Shown: piece after piece, positions 28,303 through 37,221 of the stretch | Layout of the letters: each line of letters starts with the position of its first letter | Position numbering within the stretch: position 1 is the stretch's first letter | Assembly: GCF_016901695.1 (NCBI RefSeq) | Contig: NZ_JACJKS010000009.1 | Location: 37,394 to 101,393, forward strand | Direction of reading: 5' to 3' | DNA: 64,000 nucleotides | Source: Mordavella massiliensis | Lineage (GTDB): Bacteria > Bacillota > Clostridia > Lachnospirales > Lachnospiraceae | Position numbers and translations under genes: made by a program | The notes under the pieces: model-generated | Database searches by the model: none | The model's input: only the letters and a program-made list of their open reading frames with translations | What the model was told of the DNA's origin: nothing

Positions 28303-28381
28303 TGAAGATCTCATAACAAAGACCAACAAGAGCGACAATGAATATCATCAACTGGATTAAATCCGAGTATGTAATGTTCAT
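28289..28381 (-). CDS. Type I toxin, 30-aa membrane peptide (putative holin-like)
   Basis: 30 aa: MNITYSDLIQLMIFIVALVG with a hydrophobic helix and a charged KEKK tail, matching the small 'putative holin-like toxin'/TxpA-type peptides that damage membranes when over-produced. The ATG at 28381 lies nine bases from AAAGGAGG; an ATG two codons earlier is too close. The mRNA leader (from about 28468) contains two CCCTCC copies able to pair with the GGAGGG of the ribosome-binding site, as in toxins whose primary transcripts are untranslatable. A convergent antitoxin RNA overlaps its 3' end. Confidence 0.8.
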   Translation of the reverse strand: MNITYSDLIQLMIFIVALVGLCYEIFKEKK

Positions 28382-28474
28382 CGGCATCGCCCTCCTTTCT
28401 TTCGTCTGGAGGGTTTGCCCCTCCGATAAATGGAGGGTAGGCCGCCTTTATGCGCTCTGACTTTCCGTGCAGAT

Positions 28475-28503
28475 AGTATAGCACATCTAGCTAAGTCAGG
28501 CAA
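28475..28503 (-). promoter_or_regulatory. Promoter of the toxin gene
   Basis: TTGCCT (28498-28503), 17-base spacer, TATACT (28475-28480) on the minus strand. Confidence 0.7.
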
Positions 28504-28637
28504 TTTATTTTATGTCTATTATTCCCGATTATTTTCAATCTCTCCGGCTGGAATGATCCGCTCCACAAGAACAGTAAACCCTGCCCCGTATATATTTTTT
28601 GTTCAAATATCATTTTGGCGTGAATTTGGCTTAACCA

Positions 28638-28666
28638 TTGATTTCTATTCCTTGTCATGCTATACT
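28638..28666 (+). promoter_or_regulatory. Promoter of queT
   Basis: TTGATT (28638-28643), 17-base spacer, TATACT (28661-28666); start about 28673, roughly 100 bases before the preQ1 aptamer. Confidence 0.6.
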
Positions 28667-28770
28667 ATCCCACGTTGCAGACCCGCATCAAACCGGGCCT
28701 GCCGCCAGTTCCCGGCGTTAAGGGAAGACAGAAAAGCCTTCCACCGGAAGCCTTTCCTGTCCGCTTAGGC

Positions 28771-28814
28771 GCGAGTGTTCGAGACCTTCCACTCGTAAAA
28801 CAAAACTAAAGGAG
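28771..28814 (+). promoter_or_regulatory. preQ1-I riboswitch candidate
   Basis: P1 is CGAGTG (28772-28777) with CACTCG (28790-28795), the loop begins TTC and contains CCTTCC, and the A-rich tail AAAACAAAACTAAAGGAG (28797-28814) can fold back into the pseudoknot. This matches the class I preQ1 layout. The tail includes the AAAGGAG ribosome-binding site of queT, so control should be translational. The gene identity supports the call. Confidence 0.75.
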
Positions 28815-28824
28815 AGAACTGAAT

Positions 28825-29322
28825 ATGAAGAACAAGAACGTAGCATTTCTGACCCAGGCGGCTATGATCGCCGCCATCTATGTGGTGCTGACCTACCTCT
28901 TCGCACCCATCTCCTTCGGGGAGATCCAGGTGCGGATCGCGGAGGCGCTGACCATCCTGCCGCTCTTTACGCCGGCCGCCATCCCGGGGCTTTTCGTGGG
29001 ATGCCTGCTGGGGAATATCGCGGGCGGCGCGCTTCTTCCGGATATTGTCTTCGGAAGCCTGGCCACCCTGACCGGCGCCATTTTCACCTGGCTCCTGCGC
29101 GGCCGCAGGCCCGTCCTGGGGACACTGCCGCCGGTCATCGCCAACGTGCTCATCGTGCCGTTTGTGCTGAAGATCGCCTACGGCGTGAATCTGCCGCTCC
29201 CCTTCCTGATGCTGACCATCGGGATCGGCGAGGTTGTGTCCTGCACCGTGCTGGGACTGGTCGTATACTGTGCGCTGAACCGCTACCGGGGCATGATCTT
29301 CCCGAAGACAGCCGCTCTGTAG
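28825..29322 (+). CDS. queT: QueT-family preQ1/queuosine-precursor transporter
   Basis: 165 aa, five or six membrane helices (first: AAMIAAIYVVLTYLFAPIS). It belongs to the QueT family (substrate-binding S component of an ECF transporter), characterised by FGEIQVRIAEALTILPLFTP and GLFVGCLLGNIAGG. Such proteins import queuosine precursors and need the shared ECF module, which is not in this window. The ATG lies ten bases after AAAGGAGAG. The preQ1-I candidate upstream fits this substrate. Confidence 0.9.
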   Translation: MKNKNVAFLTQAAMIAAIYVVLTYLFAPISFGEIQVRIAEALTILPLFTPAAIPGLFVGCLLGNIAGGALLPDIVFGSLATLTGAIFTWLLRGRRPVLGTLPPVIANVLIVPFVLKIAYGVNLPLPFLMLTIGIGEVVSCTVLGLVVYCALNRYRGMIFPKTAAL

Positions 29323-29361
29323 GAAGCCCGGCGCCAAATGCTCATTCGATACAGATATGTG

Positions 29362-29408
29362 AAAAGGGGACATCCTCTGCAGGCACTGCCTGCGGGATGT
29401 CCCCTTTT
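29362..29408. terminator. Bidirectional terminator between queT and its convergent neighbour
   Basis: AAAAGGGGACATCC (29362-29375) pairs perfectly with GGATGTCCCCTTTT (29395-29408), around a loop that itself has CTGCAGGCA/TGCCTGC. Confidence 0.9.
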
Positions 29409-29433
29409 GCGTATGGCTGACTGTCTTTTCTCT

Positions 29434-31860
29434 CTATTCCAGCGCGCTGATAAACGTCCGCCCGCTTCCGGCCAGCATGGCGTCCATCTGTTCCAGGGAC
29501 ACGGCCGTCCGGTTCCCGGAGGCCACGTCCACGTAGGTCACATAGTTCTGGTCATACCCGACAAGGATCACGGAGCCGCCGTCTCCTGTCAGGCCTACCA
29601 CCGGCATATTTTTATTCACGATATAGAGCATCTCCTCCGTCGTGCAGCCGGTCAGATCCAGCGTCTGCCCGCCAAGCACCTCCCGGACCGCATCCACGGC
29701 GGACGCGCCCCCCGAAAGTTTCTCCCGCAGTGCGCTGACCGCATCGTCCCTGCCGTTCAGGGCATAGGTGAGATACCGGTTGCCCCTCTCCCAGATGTAC
29801 TTCTGCCCGCCGGAGACCGCCACGCCGCTCACTTCCTCGGCCCGGAGGACGGCGTCGCCGGCCCTGTCATATATGCCCTGCAGCTTTCCTGTGCCGTACA
29901 CATAGTAGATCTCTTTCGGGGACGTCTCCTCAAAAGCCACCTGGGCAGGCTGCTCGTAGATCACCTGCTTGGGACGGAGCACCTTGGGATTCCGGTCCGC
30001 GATCCCGTCCGCAAACGTGAGCCGCATCTGGGTCTCTTTTAAATCCGTCACATAGGATTCCAGGAAAATGTTGCTCTCCTTCTTCTCCTCGTTGCTGGTG
30101 ATCTGACTTGCCGCGATCTGGCTGTAGGAGCCGCCGCTCTTCACCACCCGGTCCAGGTTGATCATCCCGTCCGCCACCTCGGCGCCAAGGACAAGCTCCG
30201 TGTCGGACTCATAGGTCCTCTCCACCTGGTCCGCGCCGCTTAAGATCTCCACCTTGTACATGGGATACACCGCGCCTCCGGAGATGGTGCTCCCCGCATC
30301 CCCCTGCCTGGACATACCGCACACGAAATCCGTATTGATAAAGCCAAGGGGGCGGATGGACGCGCCGTCGTCCGCGGACACTTCATAGTTCTCCCCGCTC
30401 TCCAGATCCATCACGGTCACCCGGGACGCCTCGCAGAGGGAGCCGTCCGTCTGCCATGCCGCCAGATGCCCGTCCTCAGACGTCACGTACTGTCCCTCCT
30501 CCAGTTCTTCAGCCAGGACTGTCTGCTCTTCCTTTTTCATATCAATCTCATAGAGGGTGCCGCCCGCCAGCACATAGAGCCTGTCCTGCCCGGCGCTGTA
30601 GTAGACGAGCCGGCCCAGCTCATCCTCCGCCACGGCCGCGGATTTATTGCTGGGGATGAACGCCTTCTCGTCCACGTTGTTCTGCTCCGCCGCATAGTAG
30701 TAGATGGCGGCGCCCACCTCGCCTTCGTGGAAACCCCGGTTCATGTAGCCGCAGACCGCGAAGGTGACATTGCCGCCGTCGTCCATGGCGATCAGCCGGA
30801 TCCCGTGCTCAGCCGTGAGGTCCCGGATATCCTTACCCTCCGCGCTGCGAAAGCTGAACAGGAGGGAGATCTCGTCCCGGTCCTGGTCGTAATACCACAG
30901 TTCATTTGCCTGGACAAAGGCTACGCGGGTCCCGTCGCCGCTGACAAGATAGGGCACATCCGGATTCGTGATGCCAAGAAGGATCCCCTTCTCACTCATC
31001 ACCGTATGGGCGGGATCAAAGATCTGCTCCATCGTCCGGTCGTAGTCGAGAAGATACATAGTGCCGGATGTATTCCGCACCCGGAAGAACTCCCGCACCG
31101 TGTACAGATCCTGCTCGTTCTCCTCCCCGGCGCACAGCACCTCATACTCGAGAAGCACGGATGTGTACGTGCTGTTGGACTCTGTGATCGTCCACCGCTC
31201 CGTCCCCTTTATCTGGGGCGCAAGGTCCCCCCAGGACACATGGTCGTAGTCCGAGTGGATGGTCAGATGGTGAAAGCCGGTCTCCTCGCCGGCCGGCTCC
31301 AGCGCCGCGCCTACGCCTACGTTCTCCACCTTGCCCATGGCGTTCATATGGTAATCAGAAACGTACTTCAGGCACTCGGCCAGGGAAAACTGCGCGCCGT
31401 CGGCAACCCGTGTATAGTAGCGGATCTCCTGCCCGTCCACGTCCAGGGTCAGAAGAAGAAGCCGCTCCTGCGTCAGAAGGCTGCCGTCAAGAGACAGGAT
31501 CTCCGTCTCCTTCGGATCCTCCACCGTCTCCGCCGCCAACTGCTCCCCGCCGTCCAGGGTGCACACCGCGTACTCCAGAGAGCGGACCTTCGCGTCATAG
31601 GTCTGGATATGGAGCTCCAGCTGCTGGTTCTGCACCGGCGTGATGCTGTCCCGCATGGTCGCGGCGTCCATGTCCCCGGTATACCCCTCCAGGTTGTTTA
31701 CGGCATACCCCTCGCAGACAAACGACAGGGAGGGAAGCGTGGCGCTCCCGAGATCTGCCGTCATATTGTTATTTCCTCTGTTTGTGATATAGCTGAACAC
31801 AAAGACCGCCACGATGAACACGGCGGTCAGAATGCCCGCATGGATCAAGCGTCTCTTCAT
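29434..31860 (-). CDS. Large membrane-anchored extracytoplasmic protein with C39-like tail
   Basis: 808 aa. A signal-anchor helix at residues 8-26 (AGILTAVFIVAVFVFSYIT) is followed by a wholly extracytoplasmic beta-rich region, perhaps a propeller-like repeat between about 280 and 540. The last 60 residues (MPVVGLTGDGGSVILVGYDQ, then DVASGN) resemble a peptidase-C39-like domain, but the expected His of the GGH motif is Ser, so it is probably not catalytic. The ATG overlaps the stop of the methyltransferase gene by four bases. Function unknown; it may bind a wall or peptide ligand. Confidence 0.7.
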   Translation of the reverse strand: MKRRLIHAGILTAVFIVAVFVFSYITNRGNNNMTADLGSATLPSLSFVCEGYAVNNLEGYTGDMDAATMRDSITPVQNQQLELHIQTYDAKVRSLEYAVCTLDGGEQLAAETVEDPKETEILSLDGSLLTQERLLLLTLDVDGQEIRYYTRVADGAQFSLAECLKYVSDYHMNAMGKVENVGVGAALEPAGEETGFHHLTIHSDYDHVSWGDLAPQIKGTERWTITESNSTYTSVLLEYEVLCAGEENEQDLYTVREFFRVRNTSGTMYLLDYDRTMEQIFDPAHTVMSEKGILLGITNPDVPYLVSGDGTRVAFVQANELWYYDQDRDEISLLFSFRSAEGKDIRDLTAEHGIRLIAMDDGGNVTFAVCGYMNRGFHEGEVGAAIYYYAAEQNNVDEKAFIPSNKSAAVAEDELGRLVYYSAGQDRLYVLAGGTLYEIDMKKEEQTVLAEELEEGQYVTSEDGHLAAWQTDGSLCEASRVTVMDLESGENYEVSADDGASIRPLGFINTDFVCGMSRQGDAGSTISGGAVYPMYKVEILSGADQVERTYESDTELVLGAEVADGMINLDRVVKSGGSYSQIAASQITSNEEKKESNIFLESYVTDLKETQMRLTFADGIADRNPKVLRPKQVIYEQPAQVAFEETSPKEIYYVYGTGKLQGIYDRAGDAVLRAEEVSGVAVSGGQKYIWERGNRYLTYALNGRDDAVSALREKLSGGASAVDAVREVLGGQTLDLTGCTTEEMLYIVNKNMPVVGLTGDGGSVILVGYDQNYVTYVDVASGNRTAVSLEQMDAMLAGSGRTFISALE

Positions 31861-33020
31861 CTGTCCTCCAGCAGCCTTCCAAGCGTGGGATCCACGTGCA
31901 GGGCCTCCTCACAGGCCTTGAGCTTCCCGGCTGCCTCCTCCTTCTTCTCCCCTTTTCCGGTCTTCACGGCCCGGATCAGGATGTTCTTGGGCGTGTGCTC
32001 CATGTCGATAAATTCCAGGATCTGGGTCTCGTAGCCTTCCAGCTCCAGATACCGGGCCCGCAGGGCGTCCGTCACCAGAGCGGCCACCCGCTCTTTGATA
32101 AGTCCGTATCCGAGCACGGGCTCCAGCACATCATTTTGGATCTGCCGGTTCAGCTCATGCTGACAGCATGGCACGGACAGGATCACCTTCGCGTCCCAGC
32201 CCACCGCTTTGGCCAGGGCATAGTCCGTGGCCGTATCGCAGGCGTGGAGCGTCACTACCATGTCCACCCGGTCCACCCCTGTGTAGTCGGCGATATCTCC
32301 CTCCAGGAACTTCAGTTTCGTATAGCCGTATGCCTCGCCAAGCCTGCTGCAGCGGCGGATCACATCCGCCTTCAGATCCAGGCCGATGATGCGGATATCC
32401 AGCCCTCTCATCTCGTGGAGATAGTAGTACATGGCAAAAGTGAGGTAGGATTTCCCGCATCCGAAGTCCAGGATGGTGAGCTCCCGGCCGTCCTTTGCGC
32501 GGTCTGCGAGCCTTGGCAGGATATCCTCGATAAACTCCAGGAAGCGGTTGATCTGCCGGAATTTGTCAAACCTGGCGTGCACGACCTTCCCCTCCGGCGT
32601 CATGACGCCCAGATCCACAAGGAACGGCACCGGCGTGCCCTCCTCCAGGATGTACCTCTTCTGCCGGTTGTGGGACAGATCCGCCTCCTTCGCAGGCTCC
32701 TTCCTCGCCTTCTTCTTCACGGTGACCTTCCCCTTCTTGCTCACGAGCGCCGTGATCTGCGCGCTCCTTGTCTCCATCTGGAGCTGCTTCATCTCCTCCA
32801 TGCAGGCGAGCAGCGCCGCGCATGCCTCCTGCGGGGGGAGGTTCCTGTGAAACGCCTGGTTCCCCTTAAATTCCTCCAACTGAAAGAAAAGTGTGCCCTT
32901 CTTCAAGAGGGGACGCACCTTCACCTTGACCGCGCCCCCCTTGGTCCTCGGACTGCTCAGGGTGGCGGCTATAAAATCTGTATTTAAATTTTCTTCAAAC
33001 AGTGTTTTCAAATTTTCCAT
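31857..33020 (-). CDS. SAM-dependent methyltransferase (Methyltransf_32-like), possibly leaderless
   Basis: 387 aa. Motif I is ILDFGCGKSYLTFAMYYYLH (about residue 190), followed by DIRIIGLDLKADVI, VTLHACDTATDYALAKAV and SVPCCQHELN, typical of the Methyltransf_32 family whose members probably modify RNA. A perfect -10, TATAAT (33027-33032), ends six bases before the ATG at 33020, with TTTACG 17 bases upstream of it. No Shine-Dalgarno sequence lies between, so the mRNA may begin at or next to the AUG. In-frame starts further upstream would lie within the promoter. Confidence 0.85.
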   Translation of the reverse strand: MENLKTLFEENLNTDFIAATLSSPRTKGGAVKVKVRPLLKKGTLFFQLEEFKGNQAFHRNLPPQEACAALLACMEEMKQLQMETRSAQITALVSKKGKVTVKKKARKEPAKEADLSHNRQKRYILEEGTPVPFLVDLGVMTPEGKVVHARFDKFRQINRFLEFIEDILPRLADRAKDGRELTILDFGCGKSYLTFAMYYYLHEMRGLDIRIIGLDLKADVIRRCSRLGEAYGYTKLKFLEGDIADYTGVDRVDMVVTLHACDTATDYALAKAVGWDAKVILSVPCCQHELNRQIQNDVLEPVLGYGLIKERVAALVTDALRARYLELEGYETQILEFIDMEHTPKNILIRAVKTGKGEKKEEAAGKLKACEEALHVDPTLGRLLEDR

Positions 33021-33026
33021 AGCCAT

Positions 33027-33055
33027 ATTATAGCGCAAGATGGAACATACGTAAA
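33027..33055 (-). promoter_or_regulatory. Promoter abutting the methyltransferase start
   Basis: TTTACG (33050-33055), 17-base spacer, TATAAT (33027-33032) on the minus strand; the expected +1 coincides with the ATG at 33020. Confidence 0.6.
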
Positions 33056-33056
33056 T

Positions 33057-33090
33057 GGGAGCCGGATTTTTTCAGAAAATCCCGGCTCCC
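33057..33090 (-). terminator. Hairpin after the histidine kinase gene
   Basis: GGGAGCCGG (33057-33065) pairs with CCGGCTCCC (33082-33090). The T tract is weak, so termination may be incomplete. Confidence 0.55.
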
Positions 33091-33108
33091 CGCACTGTCT
33101 TTCTTCTT

Positions 33109-35709
33109 CTATTCTTCCGAGTCAGTCTTTCTCACCTGGGGAAAGGTGATCGTCACTTTAAAGAGATCGCCGTCCAGGTAGATCTCGAAGGTGCCGCCCT
33201 GCATCTCGGCCAGGGATTTGGCGATGGACAGTCCCAGCCCGCTCCCCTCCGTGCTGCGGGAGACATCCCCCCGGATAAACCGCTCCGTCAGTTCATCGGC
33301 GCTGATGTTGAGGGGCTGCTGTGAGACATTCTTCAGGCTGAAGACCACCCGGGTCCCGTCCGCCGTCAGGTCCGCGTAGACGCGGGTCCCCTCCATGGCG
33401 TACTTGGCCGCATTGTTGTAGATGTTCTCCAGCACCCGCCACATGCGCCGCCCGTCCACGTGGATGACCGCCCCGCCCTCCGGCAGGCTCAGCACCTCCG
33501 TCAGATGCCGGGCGCTGAATTTCTCCGCGAACTCGCCGCTCGTCTGCTGGATCATCTCCGCCAGATCGATGTTCATGTACTCCAGGGTGATGTTGCCGGA
33601 GCTTACCTTGGACGCTTCCACCACATCCTCCGTCAGGTTCTTCAGCCGCTGCGCCTTGGCCTCCAGCACCTCAATGTAGCCGCGGATCTTCGGGTCCGCG
33701 AAGTTCTCCCGCTTCAAAAGATCCACATAGTTGATGATGGATGTAAGGGGCGTCTTGATGTCATGGGACACATTGGTGATCAGGTCCGTCTTCAGGCGCT
33801 CGTTCTTCATGCTGGCCGCCACAGCCGCATCCAGCCCCTCCCCGATGGTGTTGATCTTCTCCGCGATATCCCGCTGGCCGCCCTTAAGCCCGTCCAGGGG
33901 GATCTTGTAGTCCACCTCGCCGGAGGCAATCCTCCCGATCCCTCTTCCCAGCCTGTTCCGGCCGATGGCCTGGTGCACCATGTACACCGCCGCCAGAATG
34001 TCCACGGCAAACATGAGGAGCACGAACAGGGAGCTGCCGTCTGACAGCAGGACAAGGAAGTGGAGGAACAGGATGCCCAAAAATGCCAGCACGACCCGCC
34101 ACACCTCGCCGATATGCCGGATCACCCGGCGGACGAAGCCGCACAGCCACTTGAGGACGCTGTTCTTCCAGAGCGTCCGGCCTTTGATCCTGCGCACCAG
34201 GCTTAAGTACCCCACCATGAACATGGCGCAGCTTACGACCGCGACCGCTGACACGACAACTACGTCCCACACGTTCACCCGGAACACACCCCCATAGTAG
34301 TAGGACGGATCCCCGTGGTAGACCACGCCGGTAAACGGCCCGTATATATTCAGCAGCAGGAAGACGGAACCAAACCAGATGCCTGCGGTCAGGACCGCCG
34401 CCAGCTCCGTCCGGATCCGGTCAAAGAAGTTCAGGTGCAGCTCCTCATCCCGGTTCCTGCGCCCCGCCACGGCTGTGAGCCACACGAGGATGGCCAGGAT
34501 CCCGATGAGGGAGGCGATGCCCGCCGCCACCATTCCCCGGATCGAGGGGGCGTATGTCTCATACATCTCATTCTGGCTGTAGTAGACGTCCTGCACAGGG
34601 TAATCCGTATCCACGCTCACGGCGAACACGAAGTCCTCTCCCGCCGGGCCGAGCTGCTGTGCCGCATGGCGCCACTCGTCGCCGCCCGGGCCGCTCAGGC
34701 TGCTTACATAGTCCGCAAGCCTGGGCCGCACCACGGCAAAGGCGTCCGTGCTCTCCAGCGCCGTGATACTGTCTTCCAGCCTGTCATAGTCCCGGAACTC
34801 CTCCCGGTTCGTGTAGATGCGGCCTCCCGCCGTGTCCGCGTACAGGTAAGAGAGGTTCGTATTGCCCTCCCCCCAGGCATCGGCGGCCGCCTCGTAATTC
34901 TCCCATTTATCCGTCATCATGCTGAGGGCCGTGGAGATCTGGCCAAAGGCCTCGTTCAGGCGGCCGTTCCAGTCCGGATCGCTGTTCACGATGTCGAGGA
35001 TGGAGTCCGCCCCGTCCGGCGCGCAGCACTCCTCCAGCCACCAGCCGTCATAGTTCCAGACCGTGCGGTAGATCACCTGGTTCTCCCCGTCCACCACGGT
35101 CCCTGCGCTGTCCCCCTGGTAGAGGTTCCCGTCCCGCAGGTACGCCAGGATCTCCTCCGAGGAGAGCTCTGCGTCCGGGTCTGTCATGAAGGCCAGCTCC
35201 CCGGCTTCGATCCGCTCCCTGAGATCCCCGTAGTAATAGTAGTCGTAGCTGCCGTCCGGTTTCTGGCAGACAATGATGGGATCCGGCGCCGCCCCCGACC
35301 GCTCATACACCATGTCGTTGGAGGCCAGCTCCCCGTTCTCCAGCTTCTTTCCCCAGTCCAGCAGATCTCTCACCGTGTAGGCGAGCCCGGAGCTGTTCTC
35401 TCCGGTGATGCGTCCGTTCGCACAGATCTCTTCGATATCAACCAGTTTATTTTCATCCAGCTTCCCGTCCGTCTCCAGATCGTCCTTGTCGGAGATGGCC
35501 CGCAGGATATCCTGGGCATCCCAGTACACCTGCTGCCCGAACCCCTCGGACCTGTCATAGGCAGCCGCCTGCTTCCCGGAGACAATGTCTCCCGCAAGCC
35601 CCGGATAGGCGGCCATCCAGATGAGGCTCACCGTCACAAGGACCACCAGCGCGTGCTGCACAAGGAGCAGGATCCCCTTGACGGGCGCTGCTCTGTACCA
35701 TTTATTCAT
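33109..35709 (-). CDS. Sensor histidine kinase, multi-pass
   Basis: 866 aa. One N-terminal helix (LLVQHALVVLVTVSLIWMAA), about 370 residues of probable extracytoplasmic sensing domain, then a cluster of five or six helices (residues about 410-600). The kinase core has the phospho-acceptor His649 in NVSHDIKTPLTS, the N box NIYNNAAKYAMEG and the G2 box GSGLGLSIAKSLAE. AAGGAGGACTT precedes the ATG, 13 bases after the response regulator stop. The large, unusual sensor domain sets it apart from small VanS-like kinases. Confidence 0.92.
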   Translation of the reverse strand: MNKWYRAAPVKGILLLVQHALVVLVTVSLIWMAAYPGLAGDIVSGKQAAAYDRSEGFGQQVYWDAQDILRAISDKDDLETDGKLDENKLVDIEEICANGRITGENSSGLAYTVRDLLDWGKKLENGELASNDMVYERSGAAPDPIIVCQKPDGSYDYYYYGDLRERIEAGELAFMTDPDAELSSEEILAYLRDGNLYQGDSAGTVVDGENQVIYRTVWNYDGWWLEECCAPDGADSILDIVNSDPDWNGRLNEAFGQISTALSMMTDKWENYEAAADAWGEGNTNLSYLYADTAGGRIYTNREEFRDYDRLEDSITALESTDAFAVVRPRLADYVSSLSGPGGDEWRHAAQQLGPAGEDFVFAVSVDTDYPVQDVYYSQNEMYETYAPSIRGMVAAGIASLIGILAILVWLTAVAGRRNRDEELHLNFFDRIRTELAAVLTAGIWFGSVFLLLNIYGPFTGVVYHGDPSYYYGGVFRVNVWDVVVVSAVAVVSCAMFMVGYLSLVRRIKGRTLWKNSVLKWLCGFVRRVIRHIGEVWRVVLAFLGILFLHFLVLLSDGSSLFVLLMFAVDILAAVYMVHQAIGRNRLGRGIGRIASGEVDYKIPLDGLKGGQRDIAEKINTIGEGLDAAVAASMKNERLKTDLITNVSHDIKTPLTSIINYVDLLKRENFADPKIRGYIEVLEAKAQRLKNLTEDVVEASKVSSGNITLEYMNIDLAEMIQQTSGEFAEKFSARHLTEVLSLPEGGAVIHVDGRRMWRVLENIYNNAAKYAMEGTRVYADLTADGTRVVFSLKNVSQQPLNISADELTERFIRGDVSRSTEGSGLGLSIAKSLAEMQGGTFEIYLDGDLFKVTITFPQVRKTDSEE

Positions 35710-35722
35710 AAGTCCTCCTTAT

Positions 35723-36418
35723 CTAAATCTTCTCCACCTTGTAGCCCACGCCCCAGACTACCTTCAGGTACCTGGGATCCTTCGGGTTGATCTCGATCTT
35801 CTCGCGGATATGCCGGATATGCACCGCCACTGTATTGTCCGCGCCGATGGCATCCTCGTTCCATATGCTCTCGTAGATCTGTTCAATGGAGAAGACTTTC
35901 CCCTGATTTTTTACAAGCAGAAGCAGTATGTTGTACTCGATGGGCGTCAGCTTCACCGGCTCCCCGTCCACCGTCACTTCCTTCAGATCATCGTTGATGG
36001 ACAGCCCGCCGGTCGTGTACACCGCCGCGCCGATCTCCTTCACCGTGCTCCCGAGCCGGGTGTATCTGCGAAGCTGGGACTTCACCCTGGCCACCAGCTC
36101 CAGCGGGTTGAAGGGCTTCGTCACATAGTCGTCCGCCCCCACGTTGAGACCCAGGATCTTATCCGCATCCTCGGACTTTGCGGAGAGGATGATAATGGGG
36201 ATGTTGTTCTCCTCCCGGATCTTCAGCGTCGCCCGGATCCCGTCCAGGCGGGGCATCATGACGTCGATCACCAGAAGATCCACATCCTCTTCCCGCAGCA
36301 CCTTCAGCGCCTCCTGCCCGTCGTAGGCCTTCAGCACACGGTACCCCTCCTGTGTCAGATATATATCGATTGCTTCCACGATCTCCTTGTCGTCGTCGCA
36401 TACCAGTATGTTTGCCAT
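35723..36418 (-). CDS. OmpR/VanR-family response regulator
   Basis: 231 aa. The receiver domain has acidic residues CDDD at 7-10, phospho-acceptor Asp52 in LLVIDVMMPRLDG, Thr/Ser in IIILSAKSED and Lys in VTKPFNP. The C-terminal winged helix ends in NTVAVHIRHIREKIEINPKD. GGGAGGTGATAGAAG precedes the ATG. It is co-transcribed with the kinase gene. A perfect palindrome, AATTTCTTAAGAAATT, lies 62 bases upstream and shares TTAAGAAA with the sites ahead of small RNAs B and C. Confidence 0.94.
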   Translation of the reverse strand: MANILVCDDDKEIVEAIDIYLTQEGYRVLKAYDGQEALKVLREEDVDLLVIDVMMPRLDGIRATLKIREENNIPIIILSAKSEDADKILGLNVGADDYVTKPFNPLELVARVKSQLRRYTRLGSTVKEIGAAVYTTGGLSINDDLKEVTVDGEPVKLTPIEYNILLLLVKNQGKVFSIEQIYESIWNEDAIGADNTVAVHIRHIREKIEINPKDPRYLKVVWGVGYKVEKI

Positions 36419-36479
36419 CTTCTATCACCTCCCTTACATATTACAAGAATAGCAGGGATTTTTTAAGAGGCAGTTGGGG

Positions 36480-36495
36480 AATTTCTTAAGAAATT
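36480..36495. promoter_or_regulatory. 16-bp perfect palindrome upstream of the response regulator
   Basis: AATTTCTTAAGAAATT, in the promoter region of the two-component genes and close to the 3' end of the GH25 gene. It could be an autoregulatory site or part of a weak terminator; no T tract is attached. Confidence 0.4.
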
Positions 36496-36501
36496 ATGAA
36501 A

Positions 36502-37134
36502 TCACCGGGGCCGGTTCAGCCCCTTCCTGCGGATCATTTCCGCAATGTCATACATGGCTGTGTTCAGGTCCACATCCCCGGCGATCCCGTTCACCCGCCC
36601 CCGCTGGCTGTACTGCCAGATGGCCGCGCCGCTGATCCCCGGCTCCTTTGCATACCTGGCGAACCAGAGGGCGTACCTGCTTTTAAGCCGGTCGTCAAAC
36701 ATCCGCTCCAGGAAATCCAGGTTGCTGTAGTACATGGCGAAATAGCCGAGGTCCTCTATGCGGCCGCAGAAATCCTCCACGATCCGGGTGGCCAGCTCTC
36801 TCGTGACCGTCACACCCTTTGTGGCCGCGTACCGGACCGAGTCCTCCTCAAAGTCAATGCACACCGGGTACGCCAGGTCGTATTCCTCCACCGTCTCAAA
36901 GCACTGCTGCGCCTCATCGGCCGCCATCTGCGGCGTATAGGCATAGGAGAACCAGTAGACGCCAAAGGGGATGCCGCATCTTGTGCACCCTTCCGCATTT
37001 TTCCGGAACTGCACGTCGATGCTGCCCGTGCCGAACCCGGCCCGGAGCATGGCAAACTCCACGCCGCTGCGCTTTACCTCCCCCCAGTCTATATTCCCCT
37101 GAAAACGGCTCACATCGATCCCGAAAGCCCCCAT
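36502..37134 (-). CDS. GH25 lysozyme-like glycoside hydrolase
   Basis: 210 aa from the ATG at 37134 after GGAGGCGG; 18 extra codons upstream lack a ribosome-binding site. The GH25 fold (muramidase cleaving MurNAc-GlcNAc) is shown by GIDVSRFQGNIDWGEVK at the N-terminus, the catalytic DxE in YPVCIDFEEDS, and WQYSQRGRVNGIAGDVDLN at the C-terminus. There is no signal peptide, so export would need another route such as lysis. It diverges from the Spo0A-C-like gene and is followed by the two-component genes on the same strand. Confidence 0.88.
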   Translation of the reverse strand: MGAFGIDVSRFQGNIDWGEVKRSGVEFAMLRAGFGTGSIDVQFRKNAEGCTRCGIPFGVYWFSYAYTPQMAADEAQQCFETVEEYDLAYPVCIDFEEDSVRYAATKGVTVTRELATRIVEDFCGRIEDLGYFAMYYSNLDFLERMFDDRLKSRYALWFARYAKEPGISGAAIWQYSQRGRVNGIAGDVDLNTAMYDIAEMIRRKGLNRPR

Positions 37135-37221
37135 CGCCGCACCGCCTCCGTCTGTGTTGTCATGATCAGTATATTCCGCCGGCTGCAAATGGTTATTCCT
37201 GCGTCTTCTTTTATCGGCAAA

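Noticed and set aside
28430..28768. 112-codon rightward frame before queT
   Set aside because: It covers the toxin promoter and the queT promoter, lacks a start signal and resembles nothing.
36502..37134. GH25 gene as part of a phage lysis cassette
   Set aside because: No holin or other phage gene is adjacent; neighbours are regulatory and backbone genes.
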